Part shown: in pieces, positions 34,907-43,303 of the stretch
How positions within the stretch are numbered: the first letter of the stretch is position 1
Layout: the number at the start of each line of letters is the position of its first letter
Assembly: GCF_037991315.1 (NCBI RefSeq)
Contig: NZ_CP150300.1
Location: forward strand, 2,542,001 to 2,606,000
Origin: Paenibacillus sp. FSL H8-0079
GTDB taxonomy: Bacteria; Bacillota; Bacilli; Paenibacillales; Paenibacillaceae
Direction of reading: 5' to 3'
Length of the DNA: 64,000 nt
Translations under genes and position numbers: made by a program
The notes under the pieces: model-generated
Databases searched by the model: none
What the model saw: the letters and a program-made list of their open reading frames with translations, nothing else
Told to the model about the DNA's origin: nothing

Positions 34907-35529
34907 AAAGCAAACGGAAACCGAAACGCTGGATTGTAATCACGGCTCTAGCTATAGTATTGCTTGGAATTCTATGGACTGTGGTTACGGCAGTGCGTAT
35001 ATCAGCATATACGGATGAGGATTCGTCCAGGATATCGGATGCAGCGATCATTCTGGGTGCAGCCGTGGAGGGAGATAACCCTTCACCTGTATTTCGTGAA
35101 CGTATTGAACATGGGATTGAATTATACCGTCAGGGTACCGTTCGAAACCTGCTTTTTACAGGCGGGTCAAGTGGTGATGGAGAGCATACGGAAGCTGAAG
35201 TTGGTCGGAAGTATGCTATTGCCCATGGCGTAGATCCAGCGGACATTCGCGTAGAGACCGAATCTCGAATCACCGAGGAGAATCTGATCCATTCAATTCC
35301 AATAGGTGAACAGGCCGATTATGAAACGTATACGATTGTGAGTGATCCTTTACATATGAAACGGGCCATGAAGCTGGCTGCTGGACTGGGTATGGATGCT
35401 GTACCCTCTCCGACACGTACAACGGCTTACCGAACTTGGCGCAGCAAGTTTCCTTTTCTCGCAAGAGAGACCGTGATGTACATGGGGTATACGATCAAAG
35501 GATGGATAGACAGTCCGCAGCAGCCATGA
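34903..35529 (+). CDS. YdcF/SanA/ElyC-family (DUF218) membrane-anchored protein
   Basis: 208 residues, translationally coupled (ATGA overlap) to the HEPN-like gene. A basic N-terminus and one transmembrane segment (WIVITALAIVLLGILWTVV) precede the DUF218 domain: DAAIILGAAVEGDNPSPVFRERI, LLFTGGSSGDGEHTEAEV, ESRITEENLIHS and IVSDPLHMKRA. Family members sit at the cell envelope and affect vancomycin sensitivity or peptidoglycan and enterobacterial antigen lipid carriers in Gram-negatives. The exact role here is unknown. Confidence 0.85.
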   Translation: MKSKRKPKRWIVITALAIVLLGILWTVVTAVRISAYTDEDSSRISDAAIILGAAVEGDNPSPVFRERIEHGIELYRQGTVRNLLFTGGSSGDGEHTEAEVGRKYAIAHGVDPADIRVETESRITEENLIHSIPIGEQADYETYTIVSDPLHMKRAMKLAAGLGMDAVPSPTRTTAYRTWRSKFPFLARETVMYMGYTIKGWIDSPQQP

Positions 35530-35627
35530 AGGTTGCGCGCGGATTGTTTTTTTTGTCTGAGCGAAATACACAGTATCGGAGCATAGCTCCAGATAAAAAT
35601 AAAAAACCGATCTGCACTGCAAACTGT

Positions 35628-35734
35628 GGTCATACCCCTGTCAAGTAGACAGATGAAAAAAAGCTATGCTGCCAGCGCGCATCGATATTCAATCGGTGCG
35701 CGTTGTTTGAGTTTGGCTTGAAAGCGTCGGTAGT
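35628..35734. repeat. Detached end fragment of an IS3-family element (direct repeat, copy 1)
   Basis: This 107-base segment is nearly identical to 36540-36644, the end of the IS3-type element below, and in the same orientation. It encodes only the last residues of an OrfB transposase on the minus strand. With the second copy it flanks the AT-rich cargo 35735-36539. Confidence 0.85.
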
Positions 35735-35881
35735 CATATCAAGACGCTGGGAAAAGTATAAAAGAAAGAATACTGTATACTCTAGATACCACTACAGGTA
35801 GAATGAGAAAAAGCGAAATTGATCCGAAATTAAATGAAATTGTTTATGTCGACTGAGATTTGGAGGTGTCAATAGTATATT

Positions 35882-36280
35882 ATGATAAATGAAGAATTAA
35901 TTCTAAACACATTTAAGGATTCTTGGGTATATAATAGGATTATAAAAGTAGTTTATGGTGTTGAGGAAGATTTTTACAATAATTTTGTTGGGAATCTTGA
36001 TCTGACTTTCAAAGTAACTCTTTTAAGTTCAATGGAACCTTTTAAACTAAAAATTCGCTATCATGAAATAAATGATCTGACAATTCACAAAGCCTTAACT
36101 TTTCCATTAACCAAAGGTCTGATTATTCGAGATTTGAAAAAAGAAGGGATTGTAAGTTGGCAAGAATACCATGTACATGATGATAGCGGGTACGGTGAAA
36201 ACGATGGATTTCAATTCATTGATTTCTATTGTAAGGCTATTGAAGTAATTTCTGTGAAAAAATTCTATGAATTAGATTAA
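35882..36280 (+). CDS. Unknown AT-rich protein, possibly immunity-like
   Basis: 132 residues from ATG 35882; GGAGGTG lies 13 bases upstream, a long spacing. Base composition is clearly more AT-rich than the surrounding genes, and it sits between IS ends, so it was probably acquired. The sequence is hydrophilic beta/alpha with acidic and aromatic residues (NLDLTFKV, WQEYHVHDDSGYGENDGF, FIDFYCKAIEVISVKKF), which is similar in style to small polymorphic-toxin immunity proteins. I do not recognise a specific family. Confidence 0.55.
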   Translation: MINEELILNTFKDSWVYNRIIKVVYGVEEDFYNNFVGNLDLTFKVTLLSSMEPFKLKIRYHEINDLTIHKALTFPLTKGLIIRDLKKEGIVSWQEYHVHDDSGYGENDGFQFIDFYCKAIEVISVKKFYELD

Positions 36281-36299
36281 GTGTGTTTAAAGAAGAATA

Positions 36300-36507
36300 G
36301 GCACTGTTGAGATAATAGATAAAACTAATTCAGAGCACACTATAATACAAGGAACGATTTTTAAGAAAATAGCATGTAAGTTCTAAATTTTACCAGGCAT
36401 TCATCAACTAGTTAGAAATGTAGATTACAAATCGCCTGTTCCTCTATCTGATGATCTTAAAGAGGTGTTGGAAAGAAATAATATTAAAGGGGTTCAATTT
36501 ACTTAGA
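36300..36507 (+). pseudogene. Decayed AT-rich coding remnant
   Basis: Two short frames read plausible protein: GTVEIIDKTNSEHTIIQ (from 36300), then after a frame change VRNVDYKSPVPLSDDLKEV to the stop at 36507 (ending GVQFT). Both lack starts. They look like the C-terminal end of a gene related in composition to the previous one. Confidence 0.4.
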
Positions 36508-36588
36508 GTTAAAAACCTTGACTGGCTTTACGCCTTTCTGGTCATACCCCTGTCAAGTAGACAGATGAAAAAAGCTATGCTGCCAGCG

Positions 36589-36870
36589 TCATCGATATTC
36601 AATCGGTGCGCGTTGTTTGAGTTTGGCTTGAAAGCGTCGGTAGTTGTAATTGTACAAGTAATCTTCCACGGCTTGTCGAATCTCGGCTTCTGAATTACAC
36701 TGGTTAAGGTACAGCTTCTCTGTTTTGAGATGCGAAAAGAAAGATTCGATGCACGCGTTACTGGAACGGGGGATTCCTGTAATCGATAATAGGCGTGTAA
36801 TGCCATGCGAGCAGCGCAATTCGTCTATGATATCGTAGTTCTCCCGTTGGCTCAGTGCTTCTCCTTTACT
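36589..36870 (-). pseudogene. IS3-family OrfB remnant with internal deletion
   Basis: The frame reads an OrfB N-terminus (LSQRENYDIIDELRCSHG, LLSITGIPRSS) and then jumps directly to the OrfB C-terminus (NACIESFFSHLKTEKLY to QRAPIEYR). About 200 codons with the DDE core's two Asp residues are missing, and only the Glu-containing end remains. The product cannot catalyse transposition. Confidence 0.82.
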
Positions 36871-37208
36871 AGATTTGGAGACCGCTTTTTTAAATAATCT
36901 ACCTGTGCTTGAAGGTAGTCCCGTTCTTCTTCTACACTGCTAAAGGCAGTACGAGGCCGTCCTTTCAGTGGATTCGGAACATTGTTTTTTCGCTCATCGA
37001 ACGTTTCCCCGTTTATCCATTTTTTTACCCACACCTTCAGTTGTGAACAGTTTCTAATTCCATCGCGATCAGCGACCACCTTGTAGCTTGAAGAACCTTC
37101 GACATAGGATCTAACCGCATTCAATTTAAATTCTTCGGTATACGTGTGAAATGTTTGTCCTTTTTTGGCCATAAAAATATCCCCTCCAAGTGTCACTTGA
37201 ACCCTCAT
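36852..37208 (-). CDS. IS3-family transposase OrfA
   Basis: 118 residues in the listed frame; a start at an internal Met (MAKKGQTFHTYTEEFK) is more likely, with GGAGGGG upstream of it. Helix-turn-helix HTH_29-like protein: EEFKLNAVRSYVEGSSSYKVVA and a leucine-zipper-like C-terminus (VEEERDYLQAQVDYLKK). The 3' end has AAAAAAG (plus 36884-36891 inverted), a classical IS3 -1 frameshift site. A -1 shift there runs in frame into the OrfB remnant. Confidence 0.85.
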   Translation of the reverse strand: MRVQVTLGGDIFMAKKGQTFHTYTEEFKLNAVRSYVEGSSSYKVVADRDGIRNCSQLKVWVKKWINGETFDERKNNVPNPLKGRPRTAFSSVEEERDYLQAQVDYLKKRSPNLVKEKH

Positions 37209-37352
37209 GATAACATGAAGGTTTTTTCAAGTGTCTACTTAAAGGGGGTAATACCAGCCCCTAAGGTAGCCGTGTAGATCGGTTTTTGTGTTGCTTGTTG
37301 AGCGCATATCATTTCTGATTAGTTTAGTACAAGAATTTCTGTATTAACTATA

Positions 37353-39443
37353 TTATGCATTGCCTCCGGCAAAGGAGGTTGAGGTTGGAATGATCTCGCC
37401 CGACGGATTCTCGCTGGTTGCACCCGCTGCTGCTTGTGCACCTTGCTGGAGCTGATACATCTTATAATAGCGGCCTTTAAGCTCCATCAGTTCATCATGT
37501 GCACCTTGCTCGACGATACGCCCGCGATGCAGAACCAGAATCTGATCTGCCGAACGAATAGTGGAAAGACGGTGAGCAATGATAAAGGTGGTACGTCCTT
37601 TTTTGAGGACTTCGAGTGCGTTCTGAATCAAAGCTTCTGTTTCCGTATCAATATTGGCTGTCGCTTCATCCAAAATGAGGATGGCGGGATCAAACGCCAG
37701 TGCCCGAGCAAAGGAGATCAATTGGCGTTGCCCAGCAGACAATGTACTTCCTTTTTCGATGACAGGTTCGTCAAAGCCTTGAGGGAGATGAGCCAGTATA
37801 CGTTCAGCTCCTACATCCCGCAGCGCCTGTTCAATACGTTCACGGGAGATCTTCTCATCACCGAGACTAACATTGGAAGCAATCGTACCTGTGAACAGAT
37901 ACGGGTCTTGCAGTACGATACCCATGTGCTCCCGAATCCACTGTTTGGGCAGATCCTTGACGTTCTGACCGTCGATCGTGATCTTGCCTTTTTGCGGATC
38001 ATAGAACCGGAACAGCAGGTTGATGATCGAGCTTTTACCGGAACCGGTATGACCGACCAGAGCGACCGTCTGACCTTGCGATGCTTTAAACGAGATATTG
38101 TTGAGCACGAAGTCCTTTTTATAAGCAAAGGATACATCGTCAAATACAACATTTCCCTTGTATCTTGGCATAGAGCCATCGGTTACGGCTTCTCCCTTTT
38201 CATCCATCAGCTCAAAGACGCGACCGGCGGATACGAGAGAGGAGTCCAGGTTGGCGAGCTGATTCACCATGCCGGTAATCGGCTGGAACAAGCGGCCCAG
38301 GACATCGACGAAGGCATACAGAACACCCAATGAGATAATACTTGTGCCATCCAACACGCTAGAACCGAAGTACCACAGCACAACTGCAAAGGCGATATTC
38401 CGTAATACGTTAACCAGGTTGTGTGAGGTGAAGGCATTCAGGTTAAGCATTTTGTTCTGGTGTTTCATATAGTCATCATTCAGATCTTCGAATTCCTGCT
38501 TGGTTTGTTTCTGATGGCGGAATACGCGGATAATGGACATCCCCTGAATGGACTCGTTAATGATCGCATTGATCTCACTCAGCCTTGACCGAATGATCGT
38601 GTTGTAGCGAGTAGCGAATTTGCGATAGAGTACAATCCACGCAATGAGCATCGGCACCACGAATAACGAGATCAGACCCAGGCGAACATCAAGCAGGAAG
38701 AGTGCGACGTAGACACCCATAATCGTGATGATCCCTGAGAAAAAGTTCGAAAGAACAGCAACGAATAGATCCTTGACGGCCTCTGTATCGTTCGTGACCC
38801 GAGATACAACTTTACCTGCGGGCAGATTATCAAAAAAGTGCACCGGCAGTCGCTGAATATGGGCATACACATCGTTACGCAGTCTTTGAATGACTTTATT
38901 GGCTGAGGACTGCAGCCAGAATGTTTTACCGAACTCCATAATGACCGAGATCACGAGGAAGATCATGTAGTACATAATTAATTGATAGATGCTGGGCATC
39001 TCCGGTTTGTAAAAAGCAAAGAGTTCACCAGCGGACAGGGGTGCTGCCGCATATTGTCCTGTCACTTCGCCTGCGCGTGTAACCGTGAGGGTTCCATCCG
39101 CATAGACGCGGTCTCCGTCAGGTGCACTTACCGGTTCGTTTACAAAATAAAAACTTCTACCTGCTTGTAATACTCGCACTTCAGAACCTTTGCTTTCATC
39201 TGGTTCGAACAAGCCTTCGCGTTTGTAGTTCTTACCGTTGTAGACTGCGGCTTCATCCGAAGCGGTCGTCTCATAGAAAGGCTGCTCAATCGCGAGCAAA
39301 TGATTGTCGATCATGGATTTGGCAATGAATGGCCCGGCGAGCTCGGCCGCAACACCAATGGTAAGCATAATTAATGCAGCGATAAATGTTCCTTTGGCTT
39401 TTAAGGCGTAATCAAGCAGCCTTTTGCCTGTATTAGACTTCAA
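37353..39443 (-). CDS. yheH: Heterodimeric ABC exporter subunit (YheH/BmrD-like)
   Basis: 696 residues; the start at 39443 is behind TAGGAGGTC. Six-helix ABC transmembrane domain with an unusually large first extracellular loop (about 50-170), typical of BmrD/YheH. The nucleotide domain has Walker A GHTGSGKSS, signature LSAGQRQ, Walker B ILILDEAT with the catalytic Glu, and the H-loop IIAHRLS. This is the catalytically competent half of the pair, with YheI encoded 12 bases upstream. It exports drugs such as antibiotics in B. subtilis. The C-terminal tail after about 680 is low complexity. Confidence 0.92.
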   Translation of the reverse strand: MKSNTGKRLLDYALKAKGTFIAALIMLTIGVAAELAGPFIAKSMIDNHLLAIEQPFYETTASDEAAVYNGKNYKREGLFEPDESKGSEVRVLQAGRSFYFVNEPVSAPDGDRVYADGTLTVTRAGEVTGQYAAAPLSAGELFAFYKPEMPSIYQLIMYYMIFLVISVIMEFGKTFWLQSSANKVIQRLRNDVYAHIQRLPVHFFDNLPAGKVVSRVTNDTEAVKDLFVAVLSNFFSGIITIMGVYVALFLLDVRLGLISLFVVPMLIAWIVLYRKFATRYNTIIRSRLSEINAIINESIQGMSIIRVFRHQKQTKQEFEDLNDDYMKHQNKMLNLNAFTSHNLVNVLRNIAFAVVLWYFGSSVLDGTSIISLGVLYAFVDVLGRLFQPITGMVNQLANLDSSLVSAGRVFELMDEKGEAVTDGSMPRYKGNVVFDDVSFAYKKDFVLNNISFKASQGQTVALVGHTGSGKSSIINLLFRFYDPQKGKITIDGQNVKDLPKQWIREHMGIVLQDPYLFTGTIASNVSLGDEKISRERIEQALRDVGAERILAHLPQGFDEPVIEKGSTLSAGQRQLISFARALAFDPAILILDEATANIDTETEALIQNALEVLKKGRTTFIIAHRLSTIRSADQILVLHRGRIVEQGAHDELMELKGRYYKMYQLQQGAQAAAGATSENPSGEIIPTSTSFAGGNA

Positions 39444-39455
39444 TGAATTGACCTC

Positions 39456-41201
39456 CTACGTGGACAAATTGGACTCGACCTGTTGCCGTTCATACTGTTC
39501 ACGGTACCAGCCGTTCATGGCTAACAGTTCCTGGTGAGTACCTTCTTCCGTAATTTTCCCGTGCTCCAGTACGATGATTCGGTCAGCATGTTCGATAGCG
39601 GACAGGCGATGCGTCGAGATCAGCGTAGTTTTACCCGAGCGTTTGTTGCGAATATTTTCAATGATTTTAGCTTCAGTACGTGCATCGACCGCAGATAAGG
39701 CATCATCAAGGATCAGAATATCAGGGTTAGCAATAAAGGCACGCGCCAGCGATACCCGCTGTTTCTGTCCACCGGACAGAGAGATTCCTTTTTCACCAAC
39801 AAGTGTATCCAGTCCATCCGATAAGGTTCCCAGATCCCCGTCAAAAGCGGCGGTACGAATGGCTTCCATGATCACTTCATCACTGGCACCATGCTTACCG
39901 AATTGAATGTTCTGACGAACTGATTTGGAGAACAGGACTTGTTCCTGTGGTACGTACCCGATCCAGCTGTGCAAGTCATCTTTGGCGATATCCTGAATCG
40001 GATGACCAGAGATGCTTAATGTGCCCGAACCGGCAGGGTATTCATGAAGCAGTTGTTTGAGCAAAGTAGACTTACCACTACCTGTACGGCCCACAACACC
40101 CAATGTCTGACCCCGTCGCAGCGAAAAGCTGATATGACTAAGATTGTCGACAGTGGAGCTAGGGTAACGGAAGGTAACATCCTGCATCGCAATTTCTTCC
40201 GGATTCGTAACGTGAGCAGGTTGCTCCACATCTTGTACGGCAGGTTCTACGGATAAAGTCTCGTTGACCCGATCAAGTGAAGCGCTACCGCGCTGCATCA
40301 GGTTAATTAATTCGCCGATGGCGAACATAGGCCAGATCATCATCCCCAGGTACATATTGAACGATACGAGATCCCCCAGGGTAATTTCATTATGAAATAC
40401 AAGATATATGCCGTAGGCAAGTGCAATCACATAACTGAGTCCAACGAAGAGTCGGATGGTGGGTTCAAATAGGGCATCCATTCTGGCAACAGCCAGGTTT
40501 TTACGATATACATCTTCGGTCACATCGGCGAACCGTTTCTCATCCAGACGTTCCTGCACATAGGCACGCACGACACGAATACCGGCGATGGATTCCAGCA
40601 CCTGGTCATTCATATCTCCGAATGCATCCTGTGCCAGAGTGTAACGTTGATGTACAGCTTTACCATAGATCATCATGGCAATGGCGATAAAAGGTAATGG
40701 CAGGATTGCCGCCAAGGTCAGTTTCCAACTGACCAAAAAACCCATGGCGAACAATACAGTGGCTAGAAAGGCCGTAGAGTCTGTTAAGGTCAGCATGCCG
40801 AAGCCTGCTGTAGTAGCAATGGAACGAAGATCATTGGTGGCCCGAGCCATCAGATCTCCTGTTCTGTTTTTCTCAAAAAAGGGCGGAGTCATCCGTAACA
40901 AGTGGTCCATGAAGCGTGAACGAAGCAGCCGTTCCACCAGATTGGCTCCACCGAACAGTTTGTGCATCCAAACGTATGTAACCAGATAGATAATGATGAC
41001 CGTTCCCAGAATAAGCAAGATATAACGGGTAAGTGAGGTGCCGGTAATGGAACCGCGCACAATCTCGTCGATGGCATTGCCAAGAAGACGGGGAGGCAGC
41101 AGTTCGGCAACGCCCACCAGGATGAGCAAAATGACACCGGTCAGGTATCGTTTGCGTTCCAGCCGGAAGAACCAGGCCAGGTTTTTAAGTACAGAGAACA
41201 A
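39456..41201 (-). CDS. yheI: Heterodimeric ABC exporter subunit (YheI/BmrC-like), degenerate site
   Basis: 581 residues from TTG 41201 behind AAAGGAAGGG. Transmembrane helices (YLTGVILLILVGVAELL, YILLILGTVIIIYLVTYVW) precede a nucleotide domain with GRTGSGKST, LSGGQKQR, and Walker B ILILDDALSAVD, where Asp replaces the catalytic Glu. That makes one ATP site degenerate, as in BmrC. Expression is probably controlled by attenuation, given the leader peptide and terminator upstream. Confidence 0.92.
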   Translation of the reverse strand: MFSVLKNLAWFFRLERKRYLTGVILLILVGVAELLPPRLLGNAIDEIVRGSITGTSLTRYILLILGTVIIIYLVTYVWMHKLFGGANLVERLLRSRFMDHLLRMTPPFFEKNRTGDLMARATNDLRSIATTAGFGMLTLTDSTAFLATVLFAMGFLVSWKLTLAAILPLPFIAIAMMIYGKAVHQRYTLAQDAFGDMNDQVLESIAGIRVVRAYVQERLDEKRFADVTEDVYRKNLAVARMDALFEPTIRLFVGLSYVIALAYGIYLVFHNEITLGDLVSFNMYLGMMIWPMFAIGELINLMQRGSASLDRVNETLSVEPAVQDVEQPAHVTNPEEIAMQDVTFRYPSSTVDNLSHISFSLRRGQTLGVVGRTGSGKSTLLKQLLHEYPAGSGTLSISGHPIQDIAKDDLHSWIGYVPQEQVLFSKSVRQNIQFGKHGASDEVIMEAIRTAAFDGDLGTLSDGLDTLVGEKGISLSGGQKQRVSLARAFIANPDILILDDALSAVDARTEAKIIENIRNKRSGKTTLISTHRLSAIEHADRIIVLEHGKITEEGTHQELLAMNGWYREQYERQQVESNLST

Positions 41202-41267
41202 GTGTTATCCCTTCCTTTCAATGTCCGTGAAATGCAGATTCCGTTCATGTATGCCGAAATGTACCCA

Positions 41268-41303
41268 CAAAAAAAGACATACCGCACGCAGGCGGTATGT
41301 CTT
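41268..41303 (-). terminator. Attenuator terminator in the yheI leader
   Basis: Read on the minus strand, a 12-bp stem (41303-41292 with 41285-41274, arms AAGACATACCGC and complement) is followed by TTTTTTTG. It lies about 70 bases before the yheI start and downstream of the leader peptide, so most transcripts should stop here unless an antiterminator forms. Confidence 0.8.
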
Positions 41304-41415
41304 CATATAATCATACGGCAGCATGGCTCCGAGAACAGAGCCGCCACCATACATAAGTTCGATTGTGAGTAAACATCACAGAGGTTCTAATGAAAGAACG
41401 CCTTGTCATGCCGAC

Positions 41416-41496
41416 TTATGAACAGAATAATGATTTCGGGTGTACTCCGGTATTTAATTGTGTGCTGAATTGACCTATCATATGTTTGTTAAACAC
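41416..41496 (-). CDS. Leader peptide of yheI-yheH (BmrB-like role)
   Basis: GTG 41496 is preceded by AAAGGGTGATTAC and opens a 26-codon frame (MFNKHMIGQFSTQLNTGVHP..., TAA at 41416). It lies between a promoter and an intrinsic terminator on the same strand. B. subtilis bmrCD is known to be controlled by ribosome stalling on the leader peptide BmrB; the layout here is the same, although I see no sequence similarity I can vouch for. A hairpin GTTCTTTC-ATT-AGAAC and a GGCTC/GAGCC helix lie between it and the terminator. Confidence 0.6.
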   Translation of the reverse strand: MFNKHMIGQFSTQLNTGVHPKSLFCS

Positions 41497-41552
41497 CGTA
41501 ATCACCCTTTCTTTTTTTGGAAATAAATGCAATGTAGACCTCGTATGTTTGC

Positions 41553-41582
41553 ATCTTAACATCGGCTTTTACAATCTGTCAA
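41553..41582 (-). promoter_or_regulatory. Promoter of the yheI leader; contents of the gap 41202-41687
   Basis: On the minus strand, TTGACA (41582-41577), 18 bases and TAAGAT (41558-41553). The remainder of the gap is the leader transcript and the divergent upstream region of the HesB-like gene. Confidence 0.7.
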
Positions 41583-41687
41583 ACATTTTTCACAACTTAT
41601 TTTGTCTTTATGTGGTCACTGGGGTTTGTGTTCAGGTCCTTGTAGAGATATGATGGAACATATATATACAGAAGGAGCTGACACCAA

Positions 41688-41984
41688 ATGAGTACCATAC
41701 ATGTATCCGATCAAGCTGCTCGCTGGTACAAGGAAGAACTGAATTTGAACGAGGGAGACAGCATCCGATTTTTTGCCCGTTATAGCTCTGGCGGAGGTCT
41801 TCATCCTGGATTTTCGCTCGGCATTGCTGTGGAGAAACCAAGACATCCTGCGGATCAAACCGAAGTGTCGGGGATTCAATTTTTTATGGAAGATCACGAT
41901 TATTGGTATCTGAAAGGGCACCAACTGCATGTGGATATCGTTGATGAAGGTCAGGATATCGAATATCGTTATACCGAAGTATAG
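41688..41984 (+). CDS. HesB/YneR-like iron-sulfur family protein
   Basis: 98 residues from ATG 41688 behind AGAAGGAGC. It matches the HesB/IscA-like YneR subfamily (VSDQAARWYKEELNL, IRFFARYSSGGGLHPGFSLGI), which lacks the three cysteines of true A-type Fe-S carriers. Only the fold is shared. Role unknown. It is followed 70 bases later by a Nudix gene, perhaps in one transcript. Confidence 0.82.
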   Translation: MSTIHVSDQAARWYKEELNLNEGDSIRFFARYSSGGGLHPGFSLGIAVEKPRHPADQTEVSGIQFFMEDHDYWYLKGHQLHVDIVDEGQDIEYRYTEV

Positions 41985-42054
41985 GGTGTGTCTGTAAAGC
42001 AATAGATGAATCACAGGTGGCCACCGGCTTCCGAGTAGGAGGAGGGGATAAGCA

Positions 42055-42504
42055 GTGAACCTGCCAGCCCGAGATTTGGCCCAATATATCGCAAAACGCT
42101 CTCATATTGTTGTAAAAGCGGCGGTGCGGGCTGAGAACGAACAAGGTGAATTGCTGCTGATTCAGCACGCTGAGCATGGTCATTGGCGTATGCCAGCCGG
42201 TGAGATGCGTCCGGGTGAAGCCATTGAAGATGCCGCACATCGGGAGCTATGGGAAGAGACAGGTTGGACTACTGATATCATGACACTGGAAGGTCTGTAT
42301 TCAGGGCCTGATCTTCGGTATGTACATTCGAGCGGAGATGAAGAGTATTATGTCATTGCCTTGTTCCGGACACAGATCATTCAGGATGACCTTGTGGAAT
42401 CACGTGTAAATAGTGATGCGGGTCTGAAGTTTTTTGCGCTGGAGTCGTTACCACCTCTGAATGAGATTAGCCGAATCCTGTTAACGCAGGATATTGCGGA
42501 ATAA
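42055..42504 (+). CDS. Nudix hydrolase
   Basis: 149 residues from GTG 42055 behind GAGGAGGGG. The Nudix box is complete: GEMRPGEAIEDAAHRELWEETGW has the G-x5-E and REL-x-EE-x-G pattern. Substrate is unknown, probably a nucleoside diphosphate derivative. Bounded downstream by a terminator shared with the convergent gene. Confidence 0.85.
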   Translation: MNLPARDLAQYIAKRSHIVVKAAVRAENEQGELLLIQHAEHGHWRMPAGEMRPGEAIEDAAHRELWEETGWTTDIMTLEGLYSGPDLRYVHSSGDEEYYVIALFRTQIIQDDLVESRVNSDAGLKFFALESLPPLNEISRILLTQDIAE

Positions 42505-42519
42505 AATAAGTGTTGACGC

Positions 42520-42571
42520 AAAAATGACCTCGGTATCCACGACAAAGTGGGTACTGAGGTCATTTTTTTGT
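42520..42571. terminator. Bidirectional terminator
   Basis: AAAATGACCTCGGTA-T-CCAC (from 42520) pairs with GTGG-G-TACTGAGGTCATTTT (42547-42567), with A and T runs on the two sides. It serves the Nudix gene on the plus strand and the gene at 42599-43111 on the minus strand. Confidence 0.88.
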
Positions 42572-42598
42572 CCGATTTCCGTGCACTCCATGTATGAA

Positions 42599-43111
42599 TT
42601 ACACCTGATCCAGTGGTTCATCATCCATCGCAAAATCAAAATCATCAATATCAAATACCTGTACAGGTGATTCCGATTCAATAATACGTGCGATCAGTTC
42701 AACCTGATCGGTGAGAATCGGGATACTCAGGCGCTGAGATGTCAGCAGCAGTTCGGTCTCAATGGGATCGAAATATTCCCCGTACTGTGCCGTATCTATT
42801 GCATTGATAATGGCAATGGATACTTGGTCACCAAATAAAATGGAGGGGCTTTTGGCCCATGGAACAAGTAATGCACGCTCTATTTTTTTCTTATTCAGCG
42901 GTTCCTCGAAATAAGAAATCATTTCATTGATTTTGGATTTCACATGCTGATCATCTGCCGGGTTATCCATCATGGGATCAGGACTGGTCTGGAATTCATA
43001 TAGCTCAAGGATGGTGGTATAAGGAACAATATATTCAACAGGCGCGGGCGGCGCTAGCAATTGACCGTAAATGGCCACCATCACGGCTTCTGTAATAAAC
43101 TGACGTGACAT
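42599..43111 (-). CDS. Conserved protein of unknown function
   Basis: 170 residues, start behind CAGGAGGATT. The sequence is mixed helix and strand with a conserved-looking start (SRQFITEAVMVAIYGQLLAPP, VEYIVPYTTILELYE) and an acidic tail (FDIDDFDFAMDDEPLDQV). No catalytic motif, signal or membrane helix is seen. I recall related Paenibacillus proteins named ADP-heptose synthase, but nothing here supports that name. Confidence 0.7.
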   Translation of the reverse strand: MSRQFITEAVMVAIYGQLLAPPAPVEYIVPYTTILELYEFQTSPDPMMDNPADDQHVKSKINEMISYFEEPLNKKKIERALLVPWAKSPSILFGDQVSIAIINAIDTAQYGEYFDPIETELLLTSQRLSIPILTDQVELIARIIESESPVQVFDIDDFDFAMDDEPLDQV

Positions 43112-43303
43112 GGTTCCTTAATCCTCCTGCGCCATTAATAGTTGCAAAGTGAATCTATAATTTCCTGCAACAGCATAACCACAAAATGGATTATTCTGCT
43201 GTAGACTCGTGTACATAATTTGCATGAATAGAAGTATATCACACAACGGTGGGAAATACAGCCAATCTGCAGAGCATGTCAGGTTACACCCGTACAACCT
43301 GGA

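Larger units (their letters stand above)
36538..37257 (-). mobile_element. Internally deleted IS3-family (IS150-like) element
   Basis: The ends CTGGTCATACCCC (36538) and, inverted, CTGGTATTACCCCC (37244-37257), followed by related AAGTAGACA segments, are terminal inverted repeats. The element is about 720 bp, against about 1.3 kb or more for complete relatives. orfA is intact, while orfB has lost its middle. Confidence 0.82.
35601..37287. other. Terminator hairpin split by a mobile island
   Basis: The left arm AAAAAACCGATCTGCAC (35601-35617) and right arm GTGTAGATCGGTTTTT (37272-37287) are complementary with one G-U-type difference and carry A and T runs on the outer sides. Between the convergent ydcF-like and yheH genes they would form a bidirectional terminator if joined. 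The 1.6 kb between them is IS-derived and AT-rich. Confidence 0.65.

Noticed and set aside
36451..36693. 80-codon plus-strand frame spanning the IS boundary
   Set aside because: It crosses from cargo remnant into the IS end and reads the complement of OrfB, so it is a chance frame.
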